A DNA stretch of 64,000 nucleotides from Ascarosepion bandense (taxonomy: Eukaryota > Mollusca > Cephalopoda > Sepiida > Sepiidae), in NCBI GenBank assembly GCA_037127315.1, contig JBBBDQ010001271.1, positions 1,595,501 to 1,659,500 on the forward strand. The letters run 5' to 3'. The notes below the pieces were generated by a model. It saw nothing but the letters and a program-made list of their open reading frames with translations, was not told where the DNA came from and did not search any database. Below, piece after piece: positions 34,607-46,290 of the stretch. The position numbers and the translations under genes are program-made. Position 1 is the first letter of the stretch. Each line of letters begins with the position of its first letter.

Positions 34607-35650
34607 CTGAAAAATCAAAAGAAAACATACTTGTTAAAATATATTTTATAAATAAATAATATGCAAATCAAAATTTCCAAAAACAAAAGTGTAGATTTTT
34701 TAAAATTTTTGCAGTCAAGTACAGTGATACCTACCAATGTCTATCTGTGGTTACTAATATGACTTCAGAGCATATAAGTTTGGAAAAGTTTGTAGTAAGA
34801 TATTTGATTTACAATATAAATATAAAGCGCAACTGAATCCTTATTTTGTGTCTGTCAAGTTAAATCTCCTGATTCTTTATATTTTTTAACCCGAGAGTCA
34901 TCAAGCTGAAAATTTCAAAGACAGAAAACAAAGTTATAATTTTTATCTTTATGCTTTTTTTCTCATATATTTTAAGTTCATTTGGAAAATCATAACCTCT
35001 GAAGTATGAGTAATGACCACCTGGCAATATTAGCCTCCCAACATGTGTTATTAATTAATTTGTTATAGTACGTTTGTTTATCCATTGGAAGGATGAATAA
35101 CAATGTCTTAGTCAATTCAATTTAAAACATCAACTAATTGGTCATCTAATGCCTGCAAAACATAAAATCAACCAAGATTTACATAGATTTTAAGGAGTAT
35201 GAGGGAAGACAACATGGTTGCTGCTGCAATAAAAATCCAGTAAACACTAATTGTAAGACTGATGTTTACTTTGACTTAAAAAAATTAAATTTAGCAAAAT
35301 AAAAAGAATGATGCAAATATGTTTTGAGAGGAATGGCTCTGTTTTTTGTCACTAAAATACCATTTGACAAATTTGAATGTCATGGAAGGTTTTTTACAAG
35401 GTGTGTTCATAAATGGAAACAAGTTCCTGTGAGAGAATGAATAAAATGGCACAAACACTCACGTGCTTTGTGTGGTAGTAACATAAAAATCTGTACTTAA
35501 AGTTGTATGGGTTTATTTACATCCAGTATTTGGTAAATATGTTTGTAAAAAGTCTGAGTTCTTACTGAAAAAACTGAATTTTTACCTTTTTTAATAGATA
35601 TACAAATCTCCTATTAAGAAAATTAGCCTATTTAATGTTGGCTACTCTAA

Positions 35651-35658
<8 letters not shown>

Positions 35659-35704
<46 letters not shown>

Positions 35705-35790
35705 CCATTTTTAAATGAGTTATTACACTACCTAAGTTTGTATCCATGAGTGGTGTGTTCAGGCAATTATATATATATATATATATATAT
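35659..35790. repeat. (TA)n tracts around a T-rich stretch
   Basis: TA runs at 35659-35689 and 35769-35790, with a T homopolymer after the first. The second run ends exactly where the DD-D mariner relic begins. Confidence 0.93.
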
Positions 35791-36495
35791 AAAGAGTAGG
35801 ATGGATAAATGAACATTCTAAATTATACAAAAATGAAAATAACACTGAGATCTCATTTTAACGGCTTACCAAAAGGGCACAAAAATATCCTGAAATTCTA
35901 AAGAGTAAATTTATTCAATAAAATTGCCATTGGTTTCAACCACAGCCTTCAAACAATTTTGGAATCTCCTGCAACTCTTCTTGACAGTTTCCTTGTTTAA
36001 GTTGGTGAATGTTGCCATAATCATTGTCTTCAGTTCATCTTTGGTTTTACACAGAATTTTGTTTGTCTCACACTCAACTACACCCCACACAAGTTCAAGG
36101 GAGTTTCAGTCTGGGGAGTTATTTGGTCAGATGTAAGGGGTGATGTGGTTGCAGAAAATGTCTGACAGCCATGACTGGATCCTCCTACTTATGTGGCATG
36201 GTGCAGAGTCCTGTTGCTAAACATAGGGTCTTCCAGCAGCCATCCTCTTGAGCCAGGGTAGCACTACCTTCTCAATACACTTGATGTAGGTCTCCATGTT
36301 GAATCTGAGGCCCTCACCAACAAATTTGGAAGTTCTTTTCTTATCAGAACAATCAGAATGAGTTTTCCAAGCTGCCACACCTTCTTAATCCCAAGCAGAC
36401 TCATTCAACTCTTTATGAATTCTCTGCACTGTCCTTAGATCAACACCAAACACTCTGAAATGTTCATATTAAAGTTCCTAATGCAAATGCATGTA
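35791..36495 (-). pseudogene. Mariner-superfamily relic, copy 1
   Basis: The minus strand encodes QQDSAPCHISRRIQSWLSD, NNSPD-stop-NSLELVWGVV, ECETNKILCKTKDELKTMI and RRFQNCLKAVVETNGNFIE. This is the C-terminal half of a mariner-type transposase. The low-coordinate end (AGAGTAGGATGGATAAAT) matches the terminal repeat of the better bounded copy at 54.2 kb. The high-coordinate part is lost. In-frame stops show it is inactive. Confidence 0.85.
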
Positions 36496-36569
36496 AAACA
36501 AGAACAATCTATTCCTGTGATCTAAATAAAGGGTTCAGTTTGAAATTCCAGTGTATATCATGTGTAGAA

Positions 36570-36660
36570 GGCCGGAACATACAACAGCCAAAATGTTGTG
36601 AATATGACAATAAAGATAAGGACAACAGTTTGAACAATGTAAATAGTTACTATACCTCAT
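36570..36660. repeat. Solo arm related to the 19.0-kb foldback
   Basis: AATGTTGTGAATATGACAAT then AAAGATAAGGACAACAGTTT resembles the right arm of the foldback at 18934-19027 (ATGAATATAGCAACAG, GAAGATAACAGTCC). No inverted partner was seen nearby. Confidence 0.5.
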
Positions 36661-37739
36661 TTCAGAAATATACAGAGTTATATGTCTTAAGATTTGGCTA
36701 GAAACTCTTTACTCATAGTCTAGACATTGTGTTTAAGCAATGTATCAAACAAGGTTTTCTTTCCGTTTCTTCCTTTTCTTTTTATAAGGAAGAGAAGAAA
36801 GTTTTGAAAATGTGATAAGAAGCTAATTTTTTAATTTTTGATTACCATACCAATTCAAATCCAAGTTTAGTTCACACTGTAAATTTAGTTTTCAATTTGA
36901 CAGCTACCATTCATTCTTGCTCTTCATCAATGCAAAGAAGGTAAATAAATGCATTTTAAACTTTTATCTTCTATTCCTTGCATTTCATCCTTTTTATTTA
37001 TATTGTATTTTTCACATCAATTTGAATAATCTCAAAAAAAAAAATCAACTGAATTCATTAAGTCTATTGTGATTGTGGTTGCTGCTGCTGTTATTTCTGT
37101 GATCATTATTTTTTGTGAGGGTCTAGGTTGGAAGATTGCTTATCAAAAATTTATATGATTTCTCTTCCAAGATATGAAAAGCAGACATTTTGGGTGTTTT
37201 TTTTTTTTTTTTTTTTTGAGTGACTTCTAAATTATGGAGGAATCTCTGAGCTGTAAATTCTTGGATTATCACGAAAGTTTGATTGGGCAAGAAGTACTTC
37301 TTTCTTTTTTCCACGATACAGAAACCAGGAAAGACAGAAGAGAATAATGACTAGTAATGCTCTTGTAATGACTAGTTCAGTTCTTTTCAGTATTGACTCT
37401 AATTATAGGATGAAGAATTTTGTTTATTGAAGTTCCTGATGCTTCTGTATTCAATACAAATTGTATCAATATCTAATTTCCTTATGTTGGTTGTTGCATT
37501 TGTTAAAAATCCATGCAAAGAAACTGATAGAAATTATGCAATGGCAAATTTTCAGACAGTCAAAGAATCTATTTTGTTTGCACTTTAAATACTTTCTTAG
37601 CAGTCTGCCACAACCGTTTAGATGAGTAGGGTTTCTACTTGAACGATCTTATCAGTAGCATGTACAAAAATATGTTTAACAATTTTATGAGCTTATAGAA
37701 AAACAAATAACTTTTATTAATTTAGCATACTGAACATGT

Positions 37740-38050
37740 GAGCTATGACAAAATTTTAGAGAAAATGGGAACAAAAAAGACTTTTATACTTAAAATCAGA
37801 AACACAGTTTAAATTTCTAGGGCACATAGTGAGTAAAAAGGGTTTGAAAATTTTGATACTCAGGACATATTAAAGGCAAGAAGAAGAGAGGAAAACAATG
37901 CATAGATTACCTATTAAGGTTGAATAAATGGATGGTTTAGGAGAGATAAGAGAAAATTTATAAAGAACTACAAAGGAGAGAAAATTGTGGGGATCTCTGA
38001 TCTCCAACATTCTGATAGGCATAGCACATAGAAGAAAAATAATGTAAAAA
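37740..38050 (+). pseudogene. RTE LINE C-terminal fragment
   Basis: AAATTTCTAGGGCACATAGT, then AAAAAGGGTTTGAAAATTTT, GACATATTAAAGGCAAG and AAGAACTACAAAGGAGAG. This is the RTE C-terminal region colinear with 27180-27420 and 11150-11410. Decayed. Confidence 0.75.
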
Positions 38051-39251
38051 TTAGAAGCAATTACCATTAATTTTGACAAGTGCATTTTGGAATGGACATA
38101 CTCCTCTGAAGCAATATGTAAGCTGCCACAAAATGCAGAGGCTTTGCATTGCAGTAATATATGAATCTCTATTCATGGCTTTGTTTATGTCCAATCTTTG
38201 ACAGATTTAATATATATAAAAGTAAGCAAATATATATTTTTTTAATGAGTTAATATTACAACCTGTTTTACAAAGGTGATGTAAATTGTTACAATACCTC
38301 ATCTCAGAAATATAAACAGATATGTGTCTTAAGTTTTAGATAGTAACACTATACTTATAGTCTAGACAATCAAAAAAGTTTTCTTTCTCTTTCTTCTTTT
38401 ACAAATTCCTCATTTTTATGTAAATTTAAATAAAAATTACTGGTGCTAACAAAGTATATATACCGACATCCACCAATGTAGACAGTGGGACCAATTTCCC
38501 AAGGCTAAAAACTTCTGTTAGAATTACCCTTCTTAAAAACAGATGTCTGATCTGTCTGTAAAGGTCTACCATTCTTTATGTATATGTACAGGGTATAGTA
38601 GAAATACCTACCACATAATGGTAAAACATTCACTAGATGAAGACACTATTGTCACTAATGTCTTATCATTATGTGAAAAGTATATGTGGGAGATATTTCT
38701 GCCACACCCTGTTCTGTGTGATATTTCCACAAAAGAATATGATTTATGTATCAGATTTTCAGCTTCTCAAATAATACCAGGATCTAGACAAAGAACTTCT
38801 GACTACAACATTAGTTCTTGATAATGACCACAATAGTCAAAATTATTTGAACAAAAATAACAAAATATGAACTTCAGACAGTTTATGCACAACTTTAAGT
38901 ACAATAACCAACACCTTGAAAATTGAAAAGATATAATGAAAAATTAAACAGACAGTTCTTGTTCATATTTTTTAATGAAACTTATTTGTTTTTATATATA
39001 TATATATAATGTTTATATAGATAGATATTAAAGAAAAACAAAAACTATTGCTGGAACCAACAGATGACTTGCCTAAACCTAAGTCTTAGAATAAAAATGA
39101 CAATACAGAAAAAAGAAAGAGAAAAAATACCTAAAAGAAAACTTACCTAATCAGTAAAGTGCTCAAACCTAGATCACCTAGACTAAACAAAAAACACTTG
39201 GAAAGATTAAATCCTATGAAATGATAATTCAAGTTTCATACCATCTTCAGA

Positions 39252-39257
<6 letters not shown>

Positions 39258-39313
<56 letters not shown>
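39258..39313. repeat. (TA)n microsatellite
   Basis: A long pure TA run of about 28 units, following CATACCATCTTCAGAAGACT. Confidence 0.95.
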
Positions 39314-39315
<2 letters not shown>

Positions 39316-40304
39316 AAAAAAAATAACAGTCCAGATGATTGAAGATATTATCATAAAACTTAAAAGTCAGCATGAACCTTTTCTGTTAAAGTGATAAATT
39401 CTTTGCATTTCAATTTTATAACCAAGAGGAATTTAGTCCCTCTATAGAACATGATAATTTTTTATCATTATTATTTTTAGAAGTATTTTAAAGAATCAAA
39501 CAAATTGAGAAATAAAATAAAAATCTCTTGACGACAAACTTTTAAAAGCACGAATAAATAAAAAAAACAAGATTATAATTGAGTGAGTAAAGAGGCTTCT
39601 GCATATTCTCTTATGGATTTCATCAAAGAAAAAAAACATCAAAGTCAAAAGAAATAAAATACTATTCCCAAGAGAATACTGTCCCAATATTACCCACCTC
39701 AAGTTTTAGGTCAGCAGTTATCTATCCTACATACTGTAATAATCTGCACTAGTCCATACAATTTAATTCAGTAACTTTCTAACTTGAGTGGCTTTTAAGC
39801 CATGTGCTAGGTGCACACTTAATAAAGAAAAAAAAAGAGACAAATATCTCCTACCTTCTGTCATTCTCAGGTATGTCAAGCAGCAGAATCCTTAATGTTT
39901 TTAAATATGTCAAGTCTGACCAGAGCAAAAATGTAAAGAACTTAACTGCTTTTGGTTTGTGGTCAGAATGAAAATCCCATGATTGTTTTAGAAAAGTAAT
40001 CTTGATAATGTTATAGTAAAAACACTTTGATTCCAAATTGAAAAGATTATCTTATTTGTGATTGACAAGGCTAAGATTTCTGAGAATATTAATAGATAAT
40101 GATAGATATCACTCTCTGACAAACCTGGCAGAAAGTCAAAGGTCTCTGATTACAAAAGAGAAACTGCAGGCATAAAAACAGGGTCACAAAAATGAAACAC
40201 TACATGCAGAATTCTGTTTAAATATAATCTTCCTCCTTAGTGTTTTACTTCTGTGGAGAAAAAAGTTCACAGCCTCATGATGTTAAGTCTTGTTGCTGGT
40301 TTCT

Positions 40305-40398
40305 GTAGAAACAAGGTTGTCCTTCTTCTAAACTGGTTGCCAACTAAGGTTAGAGAGCTTGCTCTATTCTGATATTTAACCCATAGCTGGGGAAAGAA
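40305..40398 (-). mobile_element. SINE fragment, variant 3' end
   Basis: CTAAACTGGTTGCCAACTAA, GAGCTTGCTCTATTCTGA and TATTTAACCCATAGCTGG are the SINE middle. The preceding TTGCTGGTTTCTGTAG segment differs from the usual CTGACTG end and resembles the copy at 47.7 kb. Confidence 0.65.
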
Positions 40399-40419
40399 TA
40401 TTAAATTCATAATTTTCCA

Positions 40420-40692
40420 AAAGTGAATACAAAAACTCAGACAGAATTTAAATTTTCTGGGACACATAATGAGGAAGGAAAGCCTGGAGAACTTGATACT
40501 CACAGGTTGGATAAATGGAAGGAGAGACGGAAAAGCAGCATGAGACGTACTTGTTAGGTCTGAGCAAATGGTTGACGGAGCGGGGCTTAGAAGATATACC
40601 AAGAGAAAAATTATTGAGAGCGACAAGAGGTAGATCCAAATGGAAGTCCATGATCGCATACATCCTGAAGGAGAATTCAAATAACAGCTGCA
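40420..40692 (+). pseudogene. RTE LINE C-terminal fragment
   Basis: AAATTTTCTGGGACACATAA, AGCCTGGAGAACTTGATACT, GCAAATGGTTGACGGAGCGG and TCCATGATCGCATACATCCT. It is relatively well preserved and lies about 200 bp upstream of the CpG-rich block. Confidence 0.82.
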
Positions 40693-40879
40693 CTATGTGC
40701 ACATCCATTTATATAGAATAATTTCTAATAAAAAAAAAAGTAAGACTTTTTCCAGTTTGGGATCTGTGATTTTAAATGTGTTTAAATCCAGATACATTTA
40801 GCACAGTAAAGAATTTATTTGTATATCACCTCATGCTATATCCACATAACATACTGTAGGAAATATTCTCTCGCAAATT

Positions 40880-41170
40880 ACTCAAATATCGGGCCAGAAA
40901 AAGAAAATGCTGACAATTCAACTCGCCGGTCCAATCTCGCCAACTGCTATCCACTTAACCAGTTAAAACCTCCTCTTCGCTTCGAGAACAACTGCTTTTA
41001 TTGGCCGATCAATTTTTTCCATTGGCCGACAACACAGAGAGGACGCCAAAGATTTGCATACACTCTCATAGCGACTCCTGCGGCGAACTTGTTTTGGGTC
41101 TGTAATTTTCTTTTTCGACGCATTTTATGTCGTAGTATTAACGCGACGTGCTATCACTTGGTTTGACGAG
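40880..41170 (+). promoter_or_regulatory. CpG-rich promoter with first (5' UTR) exon
   Basis: About 22 CpGs in 300 bp, in a window where CpG is otherwise scarce. ATTGGCCGA (inverted CCAAT box) occurs twice, at 41000 and 41021, spaced 21 bp. An exact octamer ATTTGCAT lies at 41052-41059. The block ends with a strong donor, GACGAG|GTAAGTCG, at 41170/41171. No TATA box is evident. Together this looks like a plus-strand CpG promoter and a probably non-coding first exon. A frame through it ends in TGA just before the donor. The gene it serves is unknown. A minus-strand role as an upstream KCNIP promoter is less likely, since no good minus-strand donor was seen. Confidence 0.65.
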
Positions 41171-41666
41171 GTAAGTCGCCGTTTTCTTCGCTATACATAC
41201 AAAGGGTAAATATTATTATACTAAGGTTAAAAGCATTAAAAAAAACAAAAAAATAAAAAAAACATGTAAACTTCTTCCCTGCTCTTAATATTGGTCAGAA
41301 GTATGATTGAAAAAATAACAACTTGAGCATCAGGACAATATTTCCACTGAATCTAGACATGTATTCTCTCATACATAAATAAGAAAATTCTTTTTAATAC
41401 TTTGTCATCAGTATTAAATCAAACTTGTATTAATAAAGGACTATTACCTAAATACCCATTATTTAACAGTCAATTTTGATATGTTTTTAGGATATACTTA
41501 TAGTATAAATATAATGTTTGAATTTCAGCCAATATGTTTTTTAGAAACATTTGAAATAACTTCTTTGGTTATTTGAGATTTTATTCTGCAAATCAAAAGT
41601 TGTTCATCATATTGTAAATAAATATATATAATAGTATAGTTATTGATATTTATTTTTTTAATTTTA

Positions 41667-41915
41667 GATACATAAAGGTTGCCAAAAAGAGAGACAAGAT
41701 ATTATGGTTATTGTGAGATGAGAGCAGAACATTGGAAATGTTGAACAGATATCAGAGAACAATAAAAAGAAAATTGAAAACATTTAAAAAAGAATTTAAA
41801 GAAAAATTTGGCTAATAAACTAGACTGACTAATAAGAAAAAATTTGAAGCTGGTGAATGAAATAAAAACAGAGATAGAAGATGTAGAATATCAAGAACAT
41901 TGGCTGGAAACATGA
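41667..41915 (+). other. Possible second exon after the CpG promoter
   Basis: A pyrimidine-rich acceptor (TATTTTTTTAATTTTAG) is followed by sequence lacking repeat signatures. A short frame runs through LVNEIKTEIEDVEYQEHW and stops. It could be UTR, a noncoding RNA exon or nothing. Confidence 0.22.
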
Positions 41916-42062
41916 ACGCGACAAAACAAGTGGATTGTATGCTTTTCAGATTCAAGGAAGTGGGGCTATAGGGCCTGGTACTGAGAAATGTAGGAAATTA
42001 AGACATTTTAAATATATAAAAAAACAGATGAAACATGAAATATACACTTTATTCAAACTAAA

Positions 42063-43085
42063 TATAAACCAGCCCCATTTATTAAATTAGGTTCCTCAAT
42101 TATATTGACATATCTAGTTGAGTGCTCCTGCTATTCACCTTGAGATTCTTGACAAACTCCTTGGAAGGATCTGCAATGTAATCTAAGTATAAACCAGCCC
42201 CATTTATTAAATTAGGTTCCTCAATTATATTGACATATCTAGTTGAGTGCTCTTGCTATTCACCTTGAGATTCTTGACAAACTCCTTGGAAGGATCTGCA
42301 ATGTAATCTAAGTATAAACCAGCCCCATTTATTAAATTAGGTTCCTCAATTATATTGACATATCTAGTTGAGTGCTCCTGCTATTCACCTTGAGATTCTT
42401 GACAAACTCCTTGGAAGGATCTGCAATGTAATCTAAGTATAAACCAGCCCCATTTATTAAATTAGGTTCCTCAATTATATTGACATATCTAGTTGAGTGC
42501 TCTTGCTATTCACCTTGAGATTCTTGACAAACTCCTTGGAAGGATCTGCAATGTAATCTAAGTATAAACCAGCCCCATTTATTAAATTAGGTTCCTCAAT
42601 TATATTGACATATCTAGTTGAGTGCTCCTGCTATTCACCTTGAGATTCTTGACAAACTCCTTGGAAGGATCTGCAATGTAATCTAAGTATAAACCAGCCC
42701 CATTTATTAAATTAGGTTCCTCAATTATATTGACATATCTAGTTGAGTGCTCTTGCTATTCACCTTGAGATTCTTGACAAACTCCTTGGAAGGATCTGCA
42801 ATGTAATCTAAGTATAAACCAGCCCCATTTATTAAATTAGGTTCCTCAATTATATTGACATATCTAGTTGAGTGCTCCTGCTATTCACCTTGAGATTCTT
42901 GACAAACTCCTTGGAAGGATCTGCAATGTAATCTAAGTATAAACCAGCCCCATTTATTAAATTAGGTTCCTCAATTATATTGACATATCTAGTTGAGTGC
43001 TCCTGCTATTCACCTTGAGATTCTTGACAAACTCCTTGGAAGGATCTGCAATGTAATCTAAGTATAAACCAGCCCCATTTATTAA
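42063..43085. repeat. 125-bp satellite, 8 units, partly LINE-derived
   Basis: Unit starts are at 42063, 42188, 42313, 42438, 42563, 42688, 42813 and 42938, with a broken ninth at 43063. About 75 bp of each unit (ACATATCTAGTTGAGTGCTC onward to GGATCTGCAATGTAATC) is a piece of the jockey/CR1-type LINE. The rest (AAACCAGCCCCATTTATTAA onward) is not. Units look near-identical except for one site in GTGCTC(C/T)TGC, which runs C,T,C,T,C,T,C,C. Confidence 0.97.
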
Positions 43086-43093
43086 GTTTAGTT

Positions 43094-43388
43094 CCCCATT
43101 GACGAACGGTCCGAGGTACCAGCTCTGTCGAATAAAGCTCTTGTTCAATCCATCCCCATTTGGTTGTTCATTTCTTTCATGGTAGCAGAGCATAGTTATG
43201 GCTTCAAATTACAAAAACCCGCCTACTTTCAATGAACAAGAGCTTTATTCGACAGAGCTGGTACCTTGGACCGTTCGTCACTGTCCCTCAATCTCGCTGC
43301 CTCCCAAGTCCCCCAAAATCCCGTAAGTTCACGTGAAGGGGAGTAAGTTTACAAAGGGTCAGTTCGAAGGTGTAGGGGAGACAATTCT
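43094..43388. mobile_element. Inverted LTR-like arms with a primer-site-like word
   Basis: Arms 43101-43149 and 43231-43279 are reverse complements over 49 bp with two mismatches. Each contains an AATAAA polyadenylation signal (GTCGAATAAAGC). Just after the left arm, TGGTAGCAGAGC (43180-43191) matches the complement of the 3' end of animal initiator tRNA-Met at 11 of 12 bases, and it is preceded by CA, as expected next to an LTR end. The right arm extends on the minus strand to about 43385 with TGTCTCCC near its start. No internal retrotransposon genes are present. Interpretation as rearranged LTRs is inference. Confidence 0.55.
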
Positions 43389-43404
43389 AGGTAGCCTTAA
43401 CACC

Positions 43405-43915
43405 CAATACTCTCACCATATCTGGTTGGGTGCTCCATCTATTCACCTCAGGTTCTTGACAAATCCAAAAAAGGATGTGCAATGTAATCAAGCCTGACTT
43501 GACATCAGGACTTTAGTCACTTACTCACTGACATGATGTAGTTTCCCTCTGTCTTTTCTACAAATATTTTCATGGCAACTGCTCTGATAAACTTTTTTCT
43601 CCTGATACCCGACCACATGAATTTACACATGCTACTAGACTGGTATCTGGTTCCCACTCTTTTACCACTGAAATAGTTAAATGTAGCCACCTCTTCTACT
43701 TTAACAGTTTCTTTTCTCGAACTTCTTGCTTATAGAACTCCCTTCCATTTACTTGCTTCCTTGATAGCTACAACTTCCAAAAGTTTAAATGTAATGTTAA
43801 TTGCAATCTTCTGTTACTCTGATTTTCAGCCATCTTTTACCCTTTCTTTAACATCCTCTGTACCCTCTTTTATTTTTTCTCTTACTGTAACCTTTGCACA
43901 CTAGTGGTGGTGGTC
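43405..43915 (+). pseudogene. Jockey/CR1-type LINE 3' end
   Basis: CCATATCTGGTTGGGTGCTC, GTAATCAAGCCTGACTTGAC, TTTCATGGCAACTGCTCTGA and CTACTAGACTGGTATCTGG, then a 3' UTR ending near CACACTAGTGGTGGTGG. Decayed. Its start overlaps the same LINE segment amplified in the adjacent 125-bp satellite. Confidence 0.8.
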
Positions 43916-44061
43916 TCACCTTGCTTTTTACTAACTTCAGTTTTGAAAGTGACCTTACACAACTTGGAGTTGAAAATGCAATAGCAAGCAGTAATCTTTA
44001 TTCAACACATATTGCCAGAAAGACATCCCTCCCAAGCAGCACATTCATACCAGTTTTTGGG

Positions 44062-44345
44062 ACTGTCATATGTGATACACAGAATGCGTGATTATGTCTC
44101 TTTCAATCCATGACTAACTAGGCAGCTATTAATTTCTGCAATAAACCAGTTACCAAACAAGGCTCAAGATCCCAATCTATCGTGCTATTTCTTCCATAGC
44201 TGGAGGGAGATGAGATGAATTCATAGCTTTCCCAAAGGTGTTTGCATGTAAGTCAATGAAACAATTTTGACTGGAATTCAAACACAACTCTCTGATTTTT
44301 CACTTTGAGCCAATATCCATTACACTACAATGCACTTCCTGCCCA
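44062..44345 (-). mobile_element. tRNA-derived SINE, degenerate
   Basis: GTCATATGTGATACACAGAA, CCATGACTAACTAGGCAG, AAACCAGTTACCAAACAAGG, AAAGGTGTTTGCATGTAAGT and CATTACACTACAATGCACTT. All landmarks are in minus order. Confidence 0.85.
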
Positions 44346-44689
44346 CTAGTAACCAAAATTACCATCTTTAAGTAAACATACCAAATAGAAATATGTAAAG
44401 AAGACAAAGAAATACATGAAAACTTTTCTCCTCAACAGTAATTTCTCATGATGAATGTAGAGCTACATTGGATAAACATGATGACTGGACTACAGTTTGG
44501 GTATTTTATGGAAATAGTTTGACAAAACAACTTAGATGACAACATTGGGAAGGTTGAATAGTATTTTGAACTTCTACTGGAAATACTAAAATAATAGATC
44601 CCTTCAGAATTCATTTTAATTCAATTCTTATTTAGAGAAATTATATTCTAATTATTTGTAAATAAAAAAAGATTAATAAGGGGAAAGTC

Positions 44690-44845
44690 ATGTTCAAGTT
44701 CTTGCCTTGTTTGTTGCATTTACTTTTACACAAACAATCTTCAGAAAAGCAAAGTCCATCTCTTTTCCCATCTATGGTTTTAAATAGCAAGGTATACTGG
44801 GTTATCTAGACTTGGTTAGTAGCCAGTCTAGGAAAAGGAAATCTG
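44690..44845 (+). mobile_element. SINE fragment
   Basis: TTGCATTTACTTTTACACAA, GTCCATCTCTTTTCCCATCT, TGGTTTTAAATAGCAAGG and TTGGTTAGTAGCCAGTCTA. Middle part only. Confidence 0.65.
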
Positions 44846-45624
44846 ATTTAAAAACTGCAGGGAAGGTAACAGAGAAACTACTCCACAGTATTTCTCTAGA
44901 TTTAATAGAGAATAATAAAGAAACAGAATGTATAGAGGGCCATGATCACCTACAGCTTAAAAAAGAACAAATTTTGTAATTAGCAGTACAAATTTCATGT
45001 CTACAATAAATATGTAAAAATTACTTTCATATAATAAAGGTATCATTATTTCATAAGTAATTAATAATCTTTTCATTTTTTAGTTTTTATAATAAACGTC
45101 CAAAACAGATCATTATTACTGGGGTGAGCATAACTGTGAGACACTTATTCTTTTTAAGTTGTAAATTGAACGAAAAATTGCTTTATTCTTTAGTCAGATC
45201 ATTTTAACAGTGTTGTTCTACAAAGAATCTCACTATGATGTGTTGCTTTTGCTATGTCACTGTAACAAACATTCCCAAACAGAAACTAAGTGATTATAAT
45301 ATAGATTTTATTACTACTTATTATTATGGTTAATTTTATCAAAACATTCTGAGTCAATGCACATTTCCTAATTTCTATTTCCAGCATAGTACCCATCAAA
45401 AATTTTGTTTATAACTATTTGTTTGCTTTAGCAGTCAAAAGGTACCTTGAACCAAAAAATCAGGAAACAGTAATAAAATGGAATAAAACTTATAATAAAA
45501 GAATAATAGTCAAAAGTACTCATTCAAAAAATATGAAAAAATATGGATAATATATATCAGAGCCTTAAAATCTTTGTACATTTTCAGAATATATAACTGG
45601 ATATAAAAGACAAAAAAAAACTGC

Positions 45625-45638
45625 ATATAGATAGATAA

Positions 45639-45685
<47 letters not shown>

Positions 45686-45766
45686 TGAGTACACCCAAAT
45701 AAATATATATATATATATTGTAACAAAGTTGTGGAACTCGTAGGTTTTTTAGCCTGCTCTTCATGC

Positions 45767-45799
<33 letters not shown>

Positions 45800-45931
45800 A
45801 ACAGATGGAGATAAATAAACAAGAATAGGTTCAGATAGATTTGACCAGGCAGATATAGAGTTACAGATATAAATAAATTTGACTTGACAGAGATAGATAG
45901 ATAGATAAATATGAACAGATTTGATCAGATT

Positions 45932-45981
<50 letters not shown>

Positions 45982-46055
45982 TTTGATCAGATTAAGATAG
46001 ATAGACTGATAGATATGAAGAAATCTGATCAGACTGAGAAAGATACAAATAGATC

Positions 46056-46109
<54 letters not shown>

Positions 46110-46290
46110 TCCAAATTGAGAAATTTGCCCAGACTGAGATAGACAGAACTGGATGAATAAATAGACAGATAGATTTGTACAGACTGAAATAGAAATGAAC
46201 AGAGTAATGTTAACTGAGATCGATAGAGAAGGTCATTCCTAGAGAGATAGATATATAGGATCAAACTGAATAGATAGATATTTATATAAA
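45625..46290. repeat. GATA tetranucleotide arrays and degenerate derivatives
   Basis: Pure GATA runs at about 45641-45684, 45932-45980 and 46060-46109 are embedded in looser AGATAGATTTGATCAGA and AGACTGAGATAGACAGA units. A 57-bp stretch between TA runs at 45720-45770 (GTTGTGGAACTCGTAGG) is unrelated. Minus-strand frames reading repeated LSIYLSIYLS are artefacts. Confidence 0.95.

Noticed and set aside
42063..43085. CRISPR-like regular repeat
   Set aside because: Units are contiguous 125-bp tandems with no unique spacers, in a eukaryotic setting.
43894..44091. 65-codon plus-strand ORF
   Set aside because: Lies across the end of a LINE 3' UTR and the start of an antisense SINE. No coding signal.
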